A stretch of DNA of 64,000 nucleotides from Williamsia sterculiae (GTDB taxonomy: Bacteria; Actinomycetota; Actinomycetes; Mycobacteriales; Mycobacteriaceae), in NCBI RefSeq assembly GCF_900156495.1, contig NZ_FTNT01000004.1, positions 124,001-188,000 on the forward strand, written 5' to 3'. The notes beneath the pieces are model-generated. The model ran no database searches, was not told the origin of the DNA, and was given only the letters and a program-made list of their open reading frames with translations. Shown piece by piece: positions 28,456 through 39,084 of the stretch. The translations under genes were made by a program, and so were the position numbers. How positions within the stretch are numbered: the stretch's first letter is position 1; every line of letters starts with the position of its first letter.

Positions 28456-29814
28456 GTGTCAGGTAAATCCGACAGAAGCGGCACGTTGCGCCCCCTGCTC
28501 GGTGACCCGACCGACGGCATTGATCCGTATCTCCCCGACAACGGCAACCTCGGCTACCGGGTGACCCGGTACGACCTCGACCTCGAGTACAAGGTCGACA
28601 GCAACCGACTCTCCGGTGAAGCCGTCATCACCGCCACCACCATCAACGAGCTGGGACGATTCGCCCTCGACCTGTCCGACGCGTTGCGGGTGGAGAAGAT
28701 CACGGTGAACGGCAAGCGGCCTTCCCGGCACAGCCACCGCAACCGCAAATTGTCCATCACCCCGGCGACGCCGTTGGCCCCCGGTGCAGCGATGACGATC
28801 GCGATCCGGTATTCCGGGCAACCGCGTCCCATCCGCGGCACCTGGGGCGAGGTCGGGTGGGAGGAACTCACCGAGGGTGCGCTGTGCGCGAATCAGCCGA
28901 ACGGCGCGGCGTCCTGGTTCCCGTGCGACGACCATCCCAGTTCCAAGGCCCCGTACCGGATCTCGGTGACCACCGACTCGCCCTACTACGCCGTCGCCAA
29001 CGGGGTGCTCACCCGCAAGCGGACCCGTGCGTCGCAGACCACCTGGACGTATGACCAGGTCGAGCCGATGGCCACCTATCTCGCCGGTGTCCAGATCGGC
29101 GCGTACTCCAAGGTCACACTGGCCAAGCGCCCGGTGCCGGTGCACGCGGTGTTACCCGACCGGCTGCGTCACAATCTGGCGAGCTCCTTCGACCGCCAGG
29201 TCCAGATGATGGAAGCGTTCCGGGAGATGTTCGGGCCCTACCCGTTCCCCGAGTACACGGTGGTGATCACCGATGACGACCTGGAGATCCCACTCGAGGC
29301 GCAGGGTTTCTCCACCTTCGGCGCCAACCACTGCACTGCGGACCACCGCTGGGAACGACTGATCGCGCACGAGCTGGCCCACCAATGGTTCGGCAACTCG
29401 CTGACCCTGTTCCGTTGGCAGGACATCTGGCTACACGAAGGATTCGCCTGTTACGCCGAGTGGCTGTGGTCGGAGTGGTCGGGTGGCCCGTCGGCCGAGG
29501 AGCTCGCGCTGCGGTACCACGAACGGCTACGCAACCTGAGTCAGGATCTGGTGATCGGCGATCCCGGCCCGGAGAAGATGTTCGACGACCGGGTCTACAA
29601 GCGTGGCGCACTCACCCTGCACGCACTACGCGCGCAGATCGGAGGCGACAAGTTCTTCGAACTGATCAAGGACTGGGTCAGCAGCTACCGGTACGGCACG
29701 GTGACCACCGGGGACTTCACCTCCCTCGCGGCCCGGCATTCACACACCTCGCTCGACCAGCTGTGGCAGCAATGGCTGTTCGACGAGCGGCTACCGGGTT
29801 TCCCGTACGCCTGA
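28456..29814 (+). CDS. M1-family zinc aminopeptidase, short form
   Basis: 452 residues from the GTG at 28456, preceded by AGGAGG at 28446-28451. The N-terminal beta-sheet domain (YRVTRYDLDLEYKVDSNRLSG) and the thermolysin-like catalytic domain are present. The zinc site is HELAH (His305, His309) with the third ligand Glu 18 residues on (HEXXH-x18-E). It lacks the large C-terminal helical domain of PepN, which fits the short actinobacterial M1 proteins of about 450 residues. No signal peptide. Its last 24 bases overlap the convergent rmlC gene. Confidence 0.92.
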   Translation: MSGKSDRSGTLRPLLGDPTDGIDPYLPDNGNLGYRVTRYDLDLEYKVDSNRLSGEAVITATTINELGRFALDLSDALRVEKITVNGKRPSRHSHRNRKLSITPATPLAPGAAMTIAIRYSGQPRPIRGTWGEVGWEELTEGALCANQPNGAASWFPCDDHPSSKAPYRISVTTDSPYYAVANGVLTRKRTRASQTTWTYDQVEPMATYLAGVQIGAYSKVTLAKRPVPVHAVLPDRLRHNLASSFDRQVQMMEAFREMFGPYPFPEYTVVITDDDLEIPLEAQGFSTFGANHCTADHRWERLIAHELAHQWFGNSLTLFRWQDIWLHEGFACYAEWLWSEWSGGPSAEELALRYHERLRNLSQDLVIGDPGPEKMFDDRVYKRGALTLHALRAQIGGDKFFELIKDWVSSYRYGTVTTGDFTSLAARHSHTSLDQLWQQWLFDERLPGFPYA

Positions 29815-30462
29815 GGTGTCGGCGGGACCGGCAGCGGTACCCAGCGAGCCGAGGTAGCCGTCGACGGCGTCGTAATCCGGCAACAGACCGGCACGCGCCG
29901 CGTCGTCCAGTGACGGTGCCGCGGTGTCTTTCTCAGACAGCTCGTAACGAAGTCGGGTCTCGCCGTACCGGTCGGTGGCCGGCCACTCTATGGCGACCGT
30001 CGGGTCCAGCGGATGTACCCCGTGTTCGGCCGACGGGTCGTACCCGCTTGAGCAGAGGTACCCGACGGTGGATCCTTCGGCCAGGGAACAGAACCCGTGG
30101 CCCAAACCCTCGGACAGGTACACCGCCCGACGGTCCACGTCGTCCAGTAACACGCTGTCCCACTGACCGAACGTCGGCGAACCGACGCGGATGTCGACGA
30201 TGACGTCGAAGATGGCCCCGCTCAAACAGGTGACGTACTTGGCCTGACCCGGTGGCACGTCGGCGAAGTGGATGCCTCGCACGGCCCCCGCCCCGGACAC
30301 CGAGACGTTCATCTGCGCGAGATCGAAGCGGTGGCCGATGGTCTCGGCGAGTACATCGGACTTGAAGGCCTCCAGGAACACCCCCCGGGAGTCACCGAAC
30401 TGTCGGGGGGTGAGCTCCCACGCGCCGGCGATGGTCAACGGACGAATCTGCATGCCGCTCAC
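29791..30462 (-). CDS. rmlC: dTDP-4-dehydrorhamnose 3,5-epimerase
   Basis: 223 residues. Third enzyme of dTDP-L-rhamnose synthesis, which supplies the rhamnose linker between peptidoglycan and arabinogalactan in mycolic-acid bacteria. Cupin-type RmlC motifs: [51 protein letters not shown] (catalytic His at residue 65) and [10 protein letters not shown], then [27 protein letters not shown]. The GTG at 30462 overlaps the rmlA stop by four bases; ATG at 30453 is the alternative. Its 3' end overlaps the convergent aminopeptidase gene. Confidence 0.95.
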   Translation of the reverse strand: MSGMQIRPLTIAGAWELTPRQFGDSRGVFLEAFKSDVLAETIGHRFDLAQMNVSVSGAGAVRGIHFADVPPGQAKYVTCLSGAIFDVIVDIRVGSPTFGQWDSVLLDDVDRRAVYLSEGLGHGFCSLAEGSTVGYLCSSGYDPSAEHGVHPLDPTVAIEWPATDRYGETRLRYELSEKDTAAPSLDDAARAGLLPDYDAVDGYLGSLGTAAGPADTSGVRETR

Positions 30463-31334
30463 CCGTGCTTCCCGCGTTCCAGCAGGGTGATCAGATAGTC
30501 GCCATACCCCGACTTCATGAGTTTCACCGCACGGCTGCGTAATTCGTCATCGTCGATCAGTCCGCGCCGCCAGGCGACTTCCTCGGGTACGGCGATCTTC
30601 AACCCCTGCCGCATCTCCACCGTGCGCACGAAGTTCCCGGCATCGAGCAGCGAGTCGAAGGTACCGGTGTCCAGCCAGGCGGTGCCGCGGGGCAAGACCT
30701 GCACCTGCAGCCTCCCGGCCCGCAGGTAGCTCGCGTTGATGTCGGTGATCTCGTATTCACCGCGCGCACTGGGGGTCAACCCCTTGGCCATCGCGACCAC
30801 GTCGTTGTCGTAGAAGTACAGTCCGGGCACTGCGTAGTTCGACCGCGGATCCCGTGGCTTCTCCTGTAGAGACAGCGCCCGACCGTCGGTGTCGAACTCC
30901 ACCACCCCGTAGGCCTCGGGGTTGCGCACCCAGTAGGCGAAGACAGCGCCGCCGTCCACGTCGTGGAACCGCATCAGCTGTTCGCCGAGGCCGGGGCCGT
31001 AGAAGATGTTGTCACCCAGGACCAGGGCCACCGAGTCGCCACCGATGAACTCCTCGCCCAAGACGAAGGCCTGCGCGAGTCCGTCCGGGGACTGCTGCAC
31101 CTTGTAGGAGATGTGGACCCCGAATTGCTCGCCGTTGCCCAGCAGGTGCTGGAAGGCCGGCGCGTCGTGTGGAGTGGTGATGATGAGGATGTCATCGATA
31201 CCCGCGAGCATCAGCGTGGTCAGCGGGTAGTAGATCATCGGCTTGTCGTATACCGGCACCAACTGCTTGCTGACCCCCTGGGTGATGGGGTGCAAGCGGG
31301 TGCCGGTCCCACCGGCGAGAATGATTCCGCGCAT
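30459..31334 (-). CDS. rmlA: Glucose-1-phosphate thymidylyltransferase
   Basis: 291 residues, full length. Makes dTDP-glucose from glucose-1-phosphate and dTTP, the first step to dTDP-rhamnose. Seen: nucleotide-binding [31 protein letters not shown] at the N-terminus, [28 protein letters not shown] and [13 protein letters not shown]. It is the first gene of an rmlA-rmlC pair with a four-base overlap and is divergent from rmlB, so one 97-base region drives all three genes. rmlD is not in the window. Confidence 0.97.
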   Translation of the reverse strand: MRGIILAGGTGTRLHPITQGVSKQLVPVYDKPMIYYPLTTLMLAGIDDILIITTPHDAPAFQHLLGNGEQFGVHISYKVQQSPDGLAQAFVLGEEFIGGDSVALVLGDNIFYGPGLGEQLMRFHDVDGGAVFAYWVRNPEAYGVVEFDTDGRALSLQEKPRDPRSNYAVPGLYFYDNDVVAMAKGLTPSARGEYEITDINASYLRAGRLQVQVLPRGTAWLDTGTFDSLLDAGNFVRTVEMRQGLKIAVPEEVAWRRGLIDDDELRSRAVKLMKSGYGDYLITLLERGKHG

Positions 31335-31347
31335 GGTGAAAGGCTAG

Positions 31348-32436
<1,089 letters not shown>

Positions 32437-32449
32437 GAGCAGGCCGTGT

Positions 32450-33085
32450 TCAGCCCGCGTCGACCGTTCCCCGCGGGAACAACAACCGCATGACGGTGTC
32501 GAAGGTGACGCCGGCAGCAGGGATACCGTGGACGTGGGCGAGCAGTTTGGGCTGCGCACAACGCATCAGGGCGTCACTGACCAGTAGGTAGGCGACGGCC
32601 TGCGGGTCGACCCCGTCGTCGACCACTCCCGCTTCCTGGGCGGCGGTCAGGTACGCACCGATGGCCGCGATCCCGCGGTGCGGACCGTAGTCGTTCGCGG
32701 CGAGGAACGCCGCGACCTCGTCACGCACCTCCGCGTCACCCTGCGCGGTGAAGAGCATGTCCAGGGCCTGGTCGAGGAACTCTGTCACGAGATGGGTGAA
32801 CCCCTTCAGCACCTTCCGCACCGAGTCCGGTGTCAATTCGTCCTCGGCGAGTGGCCCCAGCTCGACCTTGTAGTCCCAGAGTGGGTGCAGCGCACCTTCG
32901 AAGACCGCCTTGAGCAGGCCCTGCCGATCGGTGAAGTGATAGAAGATGCTGCCCTCGGACACGCCCGCCTCCGCGGCGACCTGCCGAGTGGTCAGTCGCG
33001 CGATACCCCGTTCCCGCAGCACGGCCACGGTCGCGCTGATGATCTCGTCGCGCCCGGTGGTCGGTGGGCGTCCGCGTCGAGCCAT
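32450..33085 (-). CDS. TetR-family regulator next to an MFS exporter
   Basis: 211 residues from the ATG at 33085 (a start at 33097 adds four). N-terminal RDEIISATVAVLRERGIARLTTRQVAAEAGVSEGSIFYHFTDRQGLLKAVF is a standard TetR helix-turn-helix. Divergent from a DHA2-type exporter with a 93-base shared region holding an imperfect dyad, the classic layout of a drug-responsive local repressor. The ligand is unknown. Its 3' end lies 13 bases from the end of rmlB. Confidence 0.9.
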   Translation of the reverse strand: MARRGRPPTTGRDEIISATVAVLRERGIARLTTRQVAAEAGVSEGSIFYHFTDRQGLLKAVFEGALHPLWDYKVELGPLAEDELTPDSVRKVLKGFTHLVTEFLDQALDMLFTAQGDAEVRDEVAAFLAANDYGPHRGIAAIGAYLTAAQEAGVVDDGVDPQAVAYLLVSDALMRCAQPKLLAHVHGIPAAGVTFDTVMRLLFPRGTVDAG

Positions 33086-33113
33086 ATCGCTCACCATACG
33101 TCAAGCGGGAAAA

Positions 33114-33136
33114 ATTCTTGAGCATCGGCTCAGAAT
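33114..33136. promoter_or_regulatory. Imperfect inverted repeat, candidate TetR operator
   Basis: ATTCTTGAGC, then ATCG, then GCTCAGAAT. The inner TGAGC/GCTCA arms are perfect; pairing extends four more bases on each side if one T on the left is skipped. It lies in the 93-base region between the divergent TetR and MFS genes. Confidence 0.45.
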
Positions 33137-33178
33137 GTGTCAGCATCACAGGGGCAAGCACTCAGCCAAGGAGGCCCG

Positions 33179-34732
33179 ATGGCTCGAAAATGGCTCACCC
33201 TCACCGCAGTCTGCACCGGCGTGTTCATGCTGTTGCTCGACGTGACGATCGTGAACGTCGCACTCCCCGACATCTCCACCGACCTGAAATCGGATCTGTC
33301 CGATCTGCAGTGGGTGATCGACGCCTACGCGTTGACGTTGGCCGCCTTGCTGCTGACCTCGGGAACGGTCGCCGACATCGTCGGTCGCAAGAAGGTGTTC
33401 GCGACCGGCATCATCGTGTTCACCGCCGGGTCGCTGGCCTGCGGTCTGGCACCGGACATCCTCACCCTGATCATCTCCCGGGCCGCCCAGGGGGTCGGGG
33501 GTGCGATCATGTTCGCCACCTCGCTGGCCCTGCTCGCGCAGGCGTTCGCTCCTCGTGAACGCGGCATCGCCTTCGGTGTCTTCGGCGCGGTCACCGGGGT
33601 GTCGGTCGCCGTGGGTCCGGTGCTCGGCGGTGTGCTCACCAGCGGGTTGTCGTGGCACTGGATCTTCTTCGTCAACATCCCCGTCGGCGTCATCGCCCTG
33701 GGCATCACCATCGTCGGGGTGGACGAGTCCAAGGCGCCGGGACACCCACGCATCGACTGGCTCGGTTGCGTCACGTTCAGTGCGGCACTGGCGTTCCTGG
33801 TCTTCGGCCTGATCCGCAGCCACGGTGACGGATGGGGGTCACTACCGGTGGCCGGGTCGCTGATCGCCGCAGCAGTTCTGCTGCTGGCCTTCGTCGTCAC
33901 CGAACGGATGGTCGCCGAGCCGATGGTGGACGCGGCCCTGTTCCGGGTGCCGACGTTCACCGGTGGTCTGGTCGCGGCCTGGGCGATCTCGGCGTCGATG
34001 TTCTCGCTGCTGACCTACATCGTCATCTACCTGCAGAACATCATGGGCTATTCGGCGCTGCAGACCGGCCTGTACTTCCTGCCGTTCTCGGGGGTGGTGT
34101 TCGTGGCGGCGGCGGTGGCCGGACGACTGTCGGACAAGCTGCCCGTCCGGTGGTTGATCGCACCCGGTTTCGTCCTCGTGGGCATCGGACTGTTGCTGAT
34201 GCGCGGCACCGACCCCACCGGTGGCTGGACGCAGTTCATCCCCGGCTTCATCGTCGCGGGTTTCGGTACCGGCCTGATCAATCCGCCACTGGCCTCCACC
34301 GCGGTCGGGGTGGTCGCCCCGCAACGGGCGGGCATGGCGTCGGGGATGAACTCCACGTTCCGCCAGATCGGGATCGCCACCGGTGTGGCCCTGCTCGGCA
34401 GCCTCCTGGCGTCACACATCAGCAACTCGATGACCGACGCGTTGTCGTCGGGACCGTTGGGCGCCCGGGCCCGCGAGATCGGCGATGTGGTGGCCAACGG
34501 TGGTGCCGCTCAGGTGGCGTCGTCCCTGCCGGGTCCGCTGCGCGGGATGGTGCTGCAGGCCGCGGGCCGCGGGTACTCCGATGCGCTGGACCTGATCCTG
34601 CTGATCGCCGCGATCATCGCAGTGGTGGCCGCGGTCGTCTCGGTGTTCATGATCCGCAGTCGCGACTTTCACACCGCCGAGGCCCCCGCGGGTGACTCCG
34701 CCGAGGCCACGCAGGTGGCCAGGGTCGACTGA
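33179..34732 (+). CDS. MFS multidrug exporter, DHA2 (14-helix) type
   Basis: 517 residues with 14 hydrophobic helices, as in the EmrB/QacA family of proton-driven drug exporters. Seen: helix-1 motif LDVTIVNVALPDISTDL (motif D1), loop motif GRKKVFATGIIVF, and helix-5 motif C-like GAVTGVSVAVGPVLGGVL. Start at 33179 follows a good AAGGAGG site; a start at 33137 would cross the operator region. Divergent from a TetR regulator that probably represses it. The substrate is not deducible. Confidence 0.93.
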   Translation: MARKWLTLTAVCTGVFMLLLDVTIVNVALPDISTDLKSDLSDLQWVIDAYALTLAALLLTSGTVADIVGRKKVFATGIIVFTAGSLACGLAPDILTLIISRAAQGVGGAIMFATSLALLAQAFAPRERGIAFGVFGAVTGVSVAVGPVLGGVLTSGLSWHWIFFVNIPVGVIALGITIVGVDESKAPGHPRIDWLGCVTFSAALAFLVFGLIRSHGDGWGSLPVAGSLIAAAVLLLAFVVTERMVAEPMVDAALFRVPTFTGGLVAAWAISASMFSLLTYIVIYLQNIMGYSALQTGLYFLPFSGVVFVAAAVAGRLSDKLPVRWLIAPGFVLVGIGLLLMRGTDPTGGWTQFIPGFIVAGFGTGLINPPLASTAVGVVAPQRAGMASGMNSTFRQIGIATGVALLGSLLASHISNSMTDALSSGPLGARAREIGDVVANGGAAQVASSLPGPLRGMVLQAAGRGYSDALDLILLIAAIIAVVAAVVSVFMIRSRDFHTAEAPAGDSAEATQVARVD

Positions 34733-34748
34733 GGCACGTTCGCGAACC

Positions 34749-36020
34749 TCAGGCGGCTGAACGACCCCGTGGTGCGGCGACATCGGCACTCACGGTGTCG
34801 CCGAAACCGGGCCGAGAGTTACCGACGAACGAACGCCACCACGCCCGGACCGCCTCGACACGGTTGGCGTTGCCTGCCAGGTAGTACAGGTGGACCACCA
34901 GCCAGGCGACCCAGGCCAGCGGCCCTCGGAACGTGACGCTGTCCCGGATCTCGGCCACCGCCGCGAATCGGTTGATCATCGACATGCTCCCCTTGTCGAA
35001 GTATCGGAAAGGGGAACCGGGGGAACGCTTGCCGCGGATGATGTCGGCGACGTGCCGGCCCTCCTGCATGGCGACGGGACTCTGCCCGGGGTAGTCGTGC
35101 AGGGCGGTCATGTCACCGATGGCGAAGACATCGGCGCGATCTCCGACCGTCAGATCCTCGTTGACGAGCAGTCGCCCCGACCGATCGGTCCCGCAGCCGG
35201 TCGCGTCGCGCAGTGTCCTGGCGAATCCGGCCGCCTGCACGCCCGCCGACCACACCACGGTCGCCGCGGGGATCCGCCGGGTGGCGGAACCCCTGTCGAT
35301 GTCGATGCTGACGCCACGATCGTCCATCTCGGTGACCATGGCACCGAGGAGCACCTCCACGCCGGCGTTCTCCAGTCGTGATCGGCTGTCGTCACTCAGT
35401 CGGCCGCCGAACGCGGGCAGGACCTCGTCGAGTCCTTCGACCAGCACGACGGACACGTCGACACCGTAGAAGCGGTCGGCCAGCTCGGCCAGTTCCCCGG
35501 CGACCTCCACTCCGGTCGCGCCCGCGCCCACCACCACGAAGGTGCGGAGCCGTGCTCGCTCGTCATCGTCGTCGGTCGATTCCGCACGAGCGAACGTGTC
35601 GGCCAGGTGGGCGCGGAGCCGGGTGGCGTCGTCGAGCGTCTTCAGGCTGAAGGAGTGTTCGGCGAACTCCGGGTGGCCGAAGTAGGCCTGCGATGCCCCG
35701 GTCGCTCCGATCAACCACCGGTAGCGAACGGCTTCGGTGTCACCGTCAGGACGACGGAGCACCACCTCACGAGCATCGGTGTCGACCGATTGCACCCAGC
35801 CCTCACGAACTGTGGTCGCCGCGGGTACCACGGTGTCCGCCTCCGGAGCGACGACGTGCGGTGACATCACCCCGGTGGCCACCTGGTAAAGCAATGGCTG
35901 GAACACGTACTGCGGTCGCGCCGAGATCACCATCGTCGACAGACCGGAACCGTCGAGTCGCCGGGCTGCGGCAACACCCCCGAATCCCGAACCGACAATG
36001 ACCACATCCACCGAGTTCAT
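34749..36020 (-). CDS. NDH-2-like FAD/NAD(P)-dependent oxidoreductase
   Basis: 423 residues from the ATG at 36020, which follows AAGGAG at 36027-36032. Pyridine-nucleotide disulphide oxidoreductase fold of the type II NADH dehydrogenase group. Seen: FAD-binding VDVVIVGSGFGGVAAARRL, NAD-binding FVVVGAGATGVEVAGELAEL, and the second FAD motif DVFAIGDMTAL. A C-terminal hydrophobic stretch (LAWVAWLVVHLYYLAG) is the usual membrane-anchoring part. It is divergent from a LysR regulator with a perfect palindrome in the gap, so it may be an inducible dehydrogenase rather than the housekeeping Ndh. Confidence 0.88.
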   Translation of the reverse strand: MNSVDVVIVGSGFGGVAAARRLDGSGLSTMVISARPQYVFQPLLYQVATGVMSPHVVAPEADTVVPAATTVREGWVQSVDTDAREVVLRRPDGDTEAVRYRWLIGATGASQAYFGHPEFAEHSFSLKTLDDATRLRAHLADTFARAESTDDDDERARLRTFVVVGAGATGVEVAGELAELADRFYGVDVSVVLVEGLDEVLPAFGGRLSDDSRSRLENAGVEVLLGAMVTEMDDRGVSIDIDRGSATRRIPAATVVWSAGVQAAGFARTLRDATGCGTDRSGRLLVNEDLTVGDRADVFAIGDMTALHDYPGQSPVAMQEGRHVADIIRGKRSPGSPFRYFDKGSMSMINRFAAVAEIRDSVTFRGPLAWVAWLVVHLYYLAGNANRVEAVRAWWRSFVGNSRPGFGDTVSADVAAPRGRSAA

Positions 36021-36113
36021 CAGCTGCTCCTTCCGCGGGTACTGCTTCTCATTCATGACAACCACCAGGCTGTAGCCGATCAATCCCGCAGACAAGCGCA
36101 ATTTTCAGATGCC

Positions 36114-36129
36114 AGTTATCGTGATAACT
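36114..36129. promoter_or_regulatory. Perfect palindrome, candidate LysR operator
   Basis: AGTTATC-GT-GATAACT: two perfect 7-base arms around GT, lying between the divergent oxidoreductase and LysR genes. It fits the LysR T-N11-A box rule and is far more AT-rich than its surroundings. Confidence 0.65.
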
Positions 36130-36155
36130 CATCAATCGCCGGGAGGATGATTCGG

Positions 36156-37028
36156 ATGGAACTCCGACAGCTGAGTTACTTCGTCGCGGTGTGCGACGAG
36201 CTCAGCTTCAGCCGGGCGGCGCAGCGTCGGTTCATCTCGCAGTCCGCGGTGAGCCATCAGATCAGGCGCCTCGAGCACGAACTCGGCGTCGCACTGTTCG
36301 AGCGGTCGACCCGGTCCGTGTCCGTCACCGACGCAGGATCACGCCTGTTGCCGATCGCTCGCCAGATGATCGAACTGGAGGCGAGCGCGCACGCGGCGAT
36401 GAAGCCGACGGACCGCCGCATCCGCCTGGCGGCGAACATGTCCTTCGCCCGTCAATCCCTGTCGGCGATCTCCGGCCTGCGCGATGCACATCCCGAAGCG
36501 GAGGTCGACTTCGTCATCCGCAGCTTCGGCGAGCGGATGGATTCGGTCGTCAGCGGCGACGTCGACGTCGCGCTGATCCGCGGCACCGTGCACCGACCCG
36601 ACGTGGATGTACGGCAGTTGTGGGTGCAGGACCTGGTGATCGCGACGGCGGTGCGGCACCCCTTGGCCGGCCGGGCGACGGTGACACTGCGTGAACTCGC
36701 GCAGTATCCGCTCGTGCTGCCCCCGCCGGCCCGACAACTGCTGCTGCGCAATGTCATCGGTGACGCATTCGCGACCGCGGGCTTGTCCCCCAGCTGGGGT
36801 GCGCCTATCCCACCCGACCACACCGCGGCCGCGGAGTTGGTGAACCACCCCGATGCGTGGACCGTCCTGTACGACGACGTCACCCAGCCGGGAGTCGCCG
36901 TCATGAATGATGCCGACGGACTGCTCGCTGTTCCGGTCTGCGCGGTCACACGTCGCGGGCGACAGACGACGCAGTTGCTCGGAGAACTCGTCGACCGGTT
37001 GGCCGCGAGTGGTGGCACCGAATGGTGA
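36156..37028 (+). CDS. LysR-family transcriptional regulator
   Basis: 290 residues. Winged helix MELRQLSYFVAVCDELSFSRAAQRRFISQSAVSHQIRRLEHELGVALFERSTRSVSVTDAG, then a LysR substrate-binding domain. The ATG at 36156 is preferred: GGGAGG (36141-36146) is 9 bases before it but touches the ATG at 36147. Divergent from the NDH-2-like gene with a 16-base palindrome between them, so it probably controls that gene and itself. It converges with the CoA-transferase gene (7-base gap). Confidence 0.92.
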   Translation: MELRQLSYFVAVCDELSFSRAAQRRFISQSAVSHQIRRLEHELGVALFERSTRSVSVTDAGSRLLPIARQMIELEASAHAAMKPTDRRIRLAANMSFARQSLSAISGLRDAHPEAEVDFVIRSFGERMDSVVSGDVDVALIRGTVHRPDVDVRQLWVQDLVIATAVRHPLAGRATVTLRELAQYPLVLPPPARQLLLRNVIGDAFATAGLSPSWGAPIPPDHTAAAELVNHPDAWTVLYDDVTQPGVAVMNDADGLLAVPVCAVTRRGRQTTQLLGELVDRLAASGGTEW

Positions 37029-37035
37029 AGTCCGC

Positions 37036-38142
37036 TCAGCTCTCCGGCATCGGTGGTGGCGCGGTCCGGTAGCTGACCGGGGTGCGCGAGAGCCGGATCG
37101 GGTTGGTCGTGGTCGGTGTCGACGATCCCGGGATCTGCGCGGTCGCGGGGATGCCCAGCGAATCGGCGAGCTCGAAGGCCTCGGCGACGTCGTTGATCGG
37201 TCCGGCGGGAACACCCGCGTCGGTGAGCACCCGATACCAGTGATCCGCGCCCGCGGTGCGGAGCGACTTCTCGATCTCCGCGGCGAGCTCCTCACGCCGA
37301 CCCACCCGCGCTGAATTGGTGGTGAAACGATCATCGCCGATCAGGTCGTCGCGCCCGATGGCCTCGAGGAGCTTCCCGAACTGGCCGTCGTTGCCCACCG
37401 CGAGTGCGATCGGGCGATCGGCGGTGGCCAACACCTGGTACGGCGCGACACTCGGATGCCGATTACCCATGGCCTCCGGCACCTTTCCCGCCCCGAGATA
37501 TCCCGAGGCCTGATTCACCAACGACGACAACGACACCGACAGCAGGTCCACATCCACCCGCTGTCCCTCACCGGTGACATCGCGGTGCCGTAGCGCGGCG
37601 AGGATGCCGACCGAAGCGTGCAGTCCGGCCAGCACGTCGACGACGGCCACCCCGACCTTGACCGGCGTGTCGGGGTCGGTGCCGGTGATGCTCATCATCC
37701 CGCCGACCGCCTGTAGCAACAGGTCGTAACCCGGCATGTGTGCACCCCCGGCTCGGCCGAAACCCGTGATGGAGCAGTAGATCAGATCGGGGTGTCGCTC
37801 ACGGAGAGAGTCGTATCCGAGTCCGAGACGTTCCATCGTGCCCGCTCGGAAGTTCTCGACGACGATGTCCGCACCGTCAATCAACTCACGTGCCCGATCC
37901 CGTCCGTCGTCGGTACCCAGATCAATGGCCACCGACTCCTTGTTCCGGTTCACCGCGCCGAAGTACGTGGCCACCCCGTCCGCGTCGTATGGCGGTCCCC
38001 ACGAACGGGTGTCATCGCCCGAGCCCGGACGCTCCACCTTGATCACAGTCGCCCCGAGGTCGGCGAACATCATGGTCGCGTAGGGCCCGGCCAGCACCCT
38101 GCTGAAGTCGGCGACGACCAGACCGTCGAGCGCACCCACCAT
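37036..38142 (-). CDS. CaiB/BaiF family (class III) CoA-transferase
   Basis: 368 residues from the ATG at 38142; the open frame to 38289 overlaps the neighbouring MgtC gene and was not used. Seen: N-terminal LDGLVVADFSRVLAGPYATMMFADLGATVIKVERPGSGD, the region YFGAVNRNKESVAIDL, and PGYDLLLQAVGGMMSITG, whose Asp140 sits at the family's catalytic aspartate. These enzymes move CoA between carboxylic acids; the acids used here are unknown. Its N-terminus is 89 bases from the stop of the MgtC gene, on the same strand. Confidence 0.9.
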   Translation of the reverse strand: MVGALDGLVVADFSRVLAGPYATMMFADLGATVIKVERPGSGDDTRSWGPPYDADGVATYFGAVNRNKESVAIDLGTDDGRDRARELIDGADIVVENFRAGTMERLGLGYDSLRERHPDLIYCSITGFGRAGGAHMPGYDLLLQAVGGMMSITGTDPDTPVKVGVAVVDVLAGLHASVGILAALRHRDVTGEGQRVDVDLLSVSLSSLVNQASGYLGAGKVPEAMGNRHPSVAPYQVLATADRPIALAVGNDGQFGKLLEAIGRDDLIGDDRFTTNSARVGRREELAAEIEKSLRTAGADHWYRVLTDAGVPAGPINDVAEAFELADSLGIPATAQIPGSSTPTTTNPIRLSRTPVSYRTAPPPMPES

Positions 38143-38230
38143 CGATGACCGCCTTTCGTGACCGGCACCGACTCCTCGGCACGGTCCTCGCTGTGTTGAC
38201 CCAGCCATGGTGCCAAACCGCGTCGGGCCG

Positions 38231-38953
38231 CTACTCCTCGTCGTCCTCATCGCTGAGGTCGATGCGGATGAGCCCGTCGATCGCGGCAATCGTGTTCGGG
38301 GCGGCGGCGACGTTGCGTCCGTCCAGGGTGACCGTGACCGTCACCGCCGGCTCGGTCGCCGAGTGGTCGGTGTCGAGGATGGTCGGCGATCGGATGGTCC
38401 ACGCGTTGGCGGTGCAGGAGGCGATCAGATCGCGGAGGACGCCGCGGCCGTCGTAGTAGGTGATGGCGTACGTCCGCTCGTGATGAGCGCGGTTGTCGAT
38501 GTAGCGGCCGATGGGTGTGTAGACGAAGACGATCACGAAGTGCAGTGCCGTGACCACGGTCGCCAGGACCAGCAGGCCGGACCCGGCTGCCATCCCGATC
38601 GCTGCCGTCTCCCACACCGCTGCCGCCGTGGTCAGTCCACGGATGGCGCCGCGGCGGGTGATGATCAACCCCGCGCCCAGAAATCCCACACCGGAGACGA
38701 TCTGCGCGGCGATGCGCGACGGGTCGAGCGAGATGTTGTCGTTGTAGAGGATGTCGGCGAACCCGTACTTGCTGACCAGGAACAGCAACGCCGAGGCGGT
38801 GCCGACGATGGTCTGGGTGCGGAGACCGGCACTCTTGCCCCGGAACTGACGTTCCAACCCGATCGCGGAGGACAAGCCGAACGCGACCAGCAATTCGATC
38901 AGTTGGCGCGAGAGTTGCCCGCCGGGTGCGTCGGCGAGCAACTGGGTCACCAC
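38231..38953 (-). CDS. MgtC/SapB family membrane protein
   Basis: 240 residues. N-terminal MgtC domain with about five hydrophobic helices and the conserved FGLSSAIGLERQFRGKSAGLRTQTIVGTASALL signature, GFLGAGLI and GLTTAAAVWETAAIGMAAGSG. From about residue 165 a soluble C-terminal domain, possibly ACT-like, ends in an acidic tail. MgtC proteins support survival in low magnesium and in macrophages. No magnesium-responsive leader is recognised upstream. It is divergent from a TetR regulator. Confidence 0.92.
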   Translation of the reverse strand: MVTQLLADAPGGQLSRQLIELLVAFGLSSAIGLERQFRGKSAGLRTQTIVGTASALLFLVSKYGFADILYNDNISLDPSRIAAQIVSGVGFLGAGLIITRRGAIRGLTTAAAVWETAAIGMAAGSGLLVLATVVTALHFVIVFVYTPIGRYIDNRAHHERTYAITYYDGRGVLRDLIASCTANAWTIRSPTILDTDHSATEPAVTVTVTLDGRNVAAAPNTIAAIDGLIRIDLSDEDDEE

Positions 38954-39084
38954 CGCGATCCTCGATCCGCGTGGTGGGTCCCCGGTCGTTGCGATGTCAC
39001 GCGCTCAGTTAACCGTCCACCGTCAGAAGACGCACATCCTCGTCTGTGCCACACTTCGCTCAGCCGAGGCGAAGTGAGGTTCCC

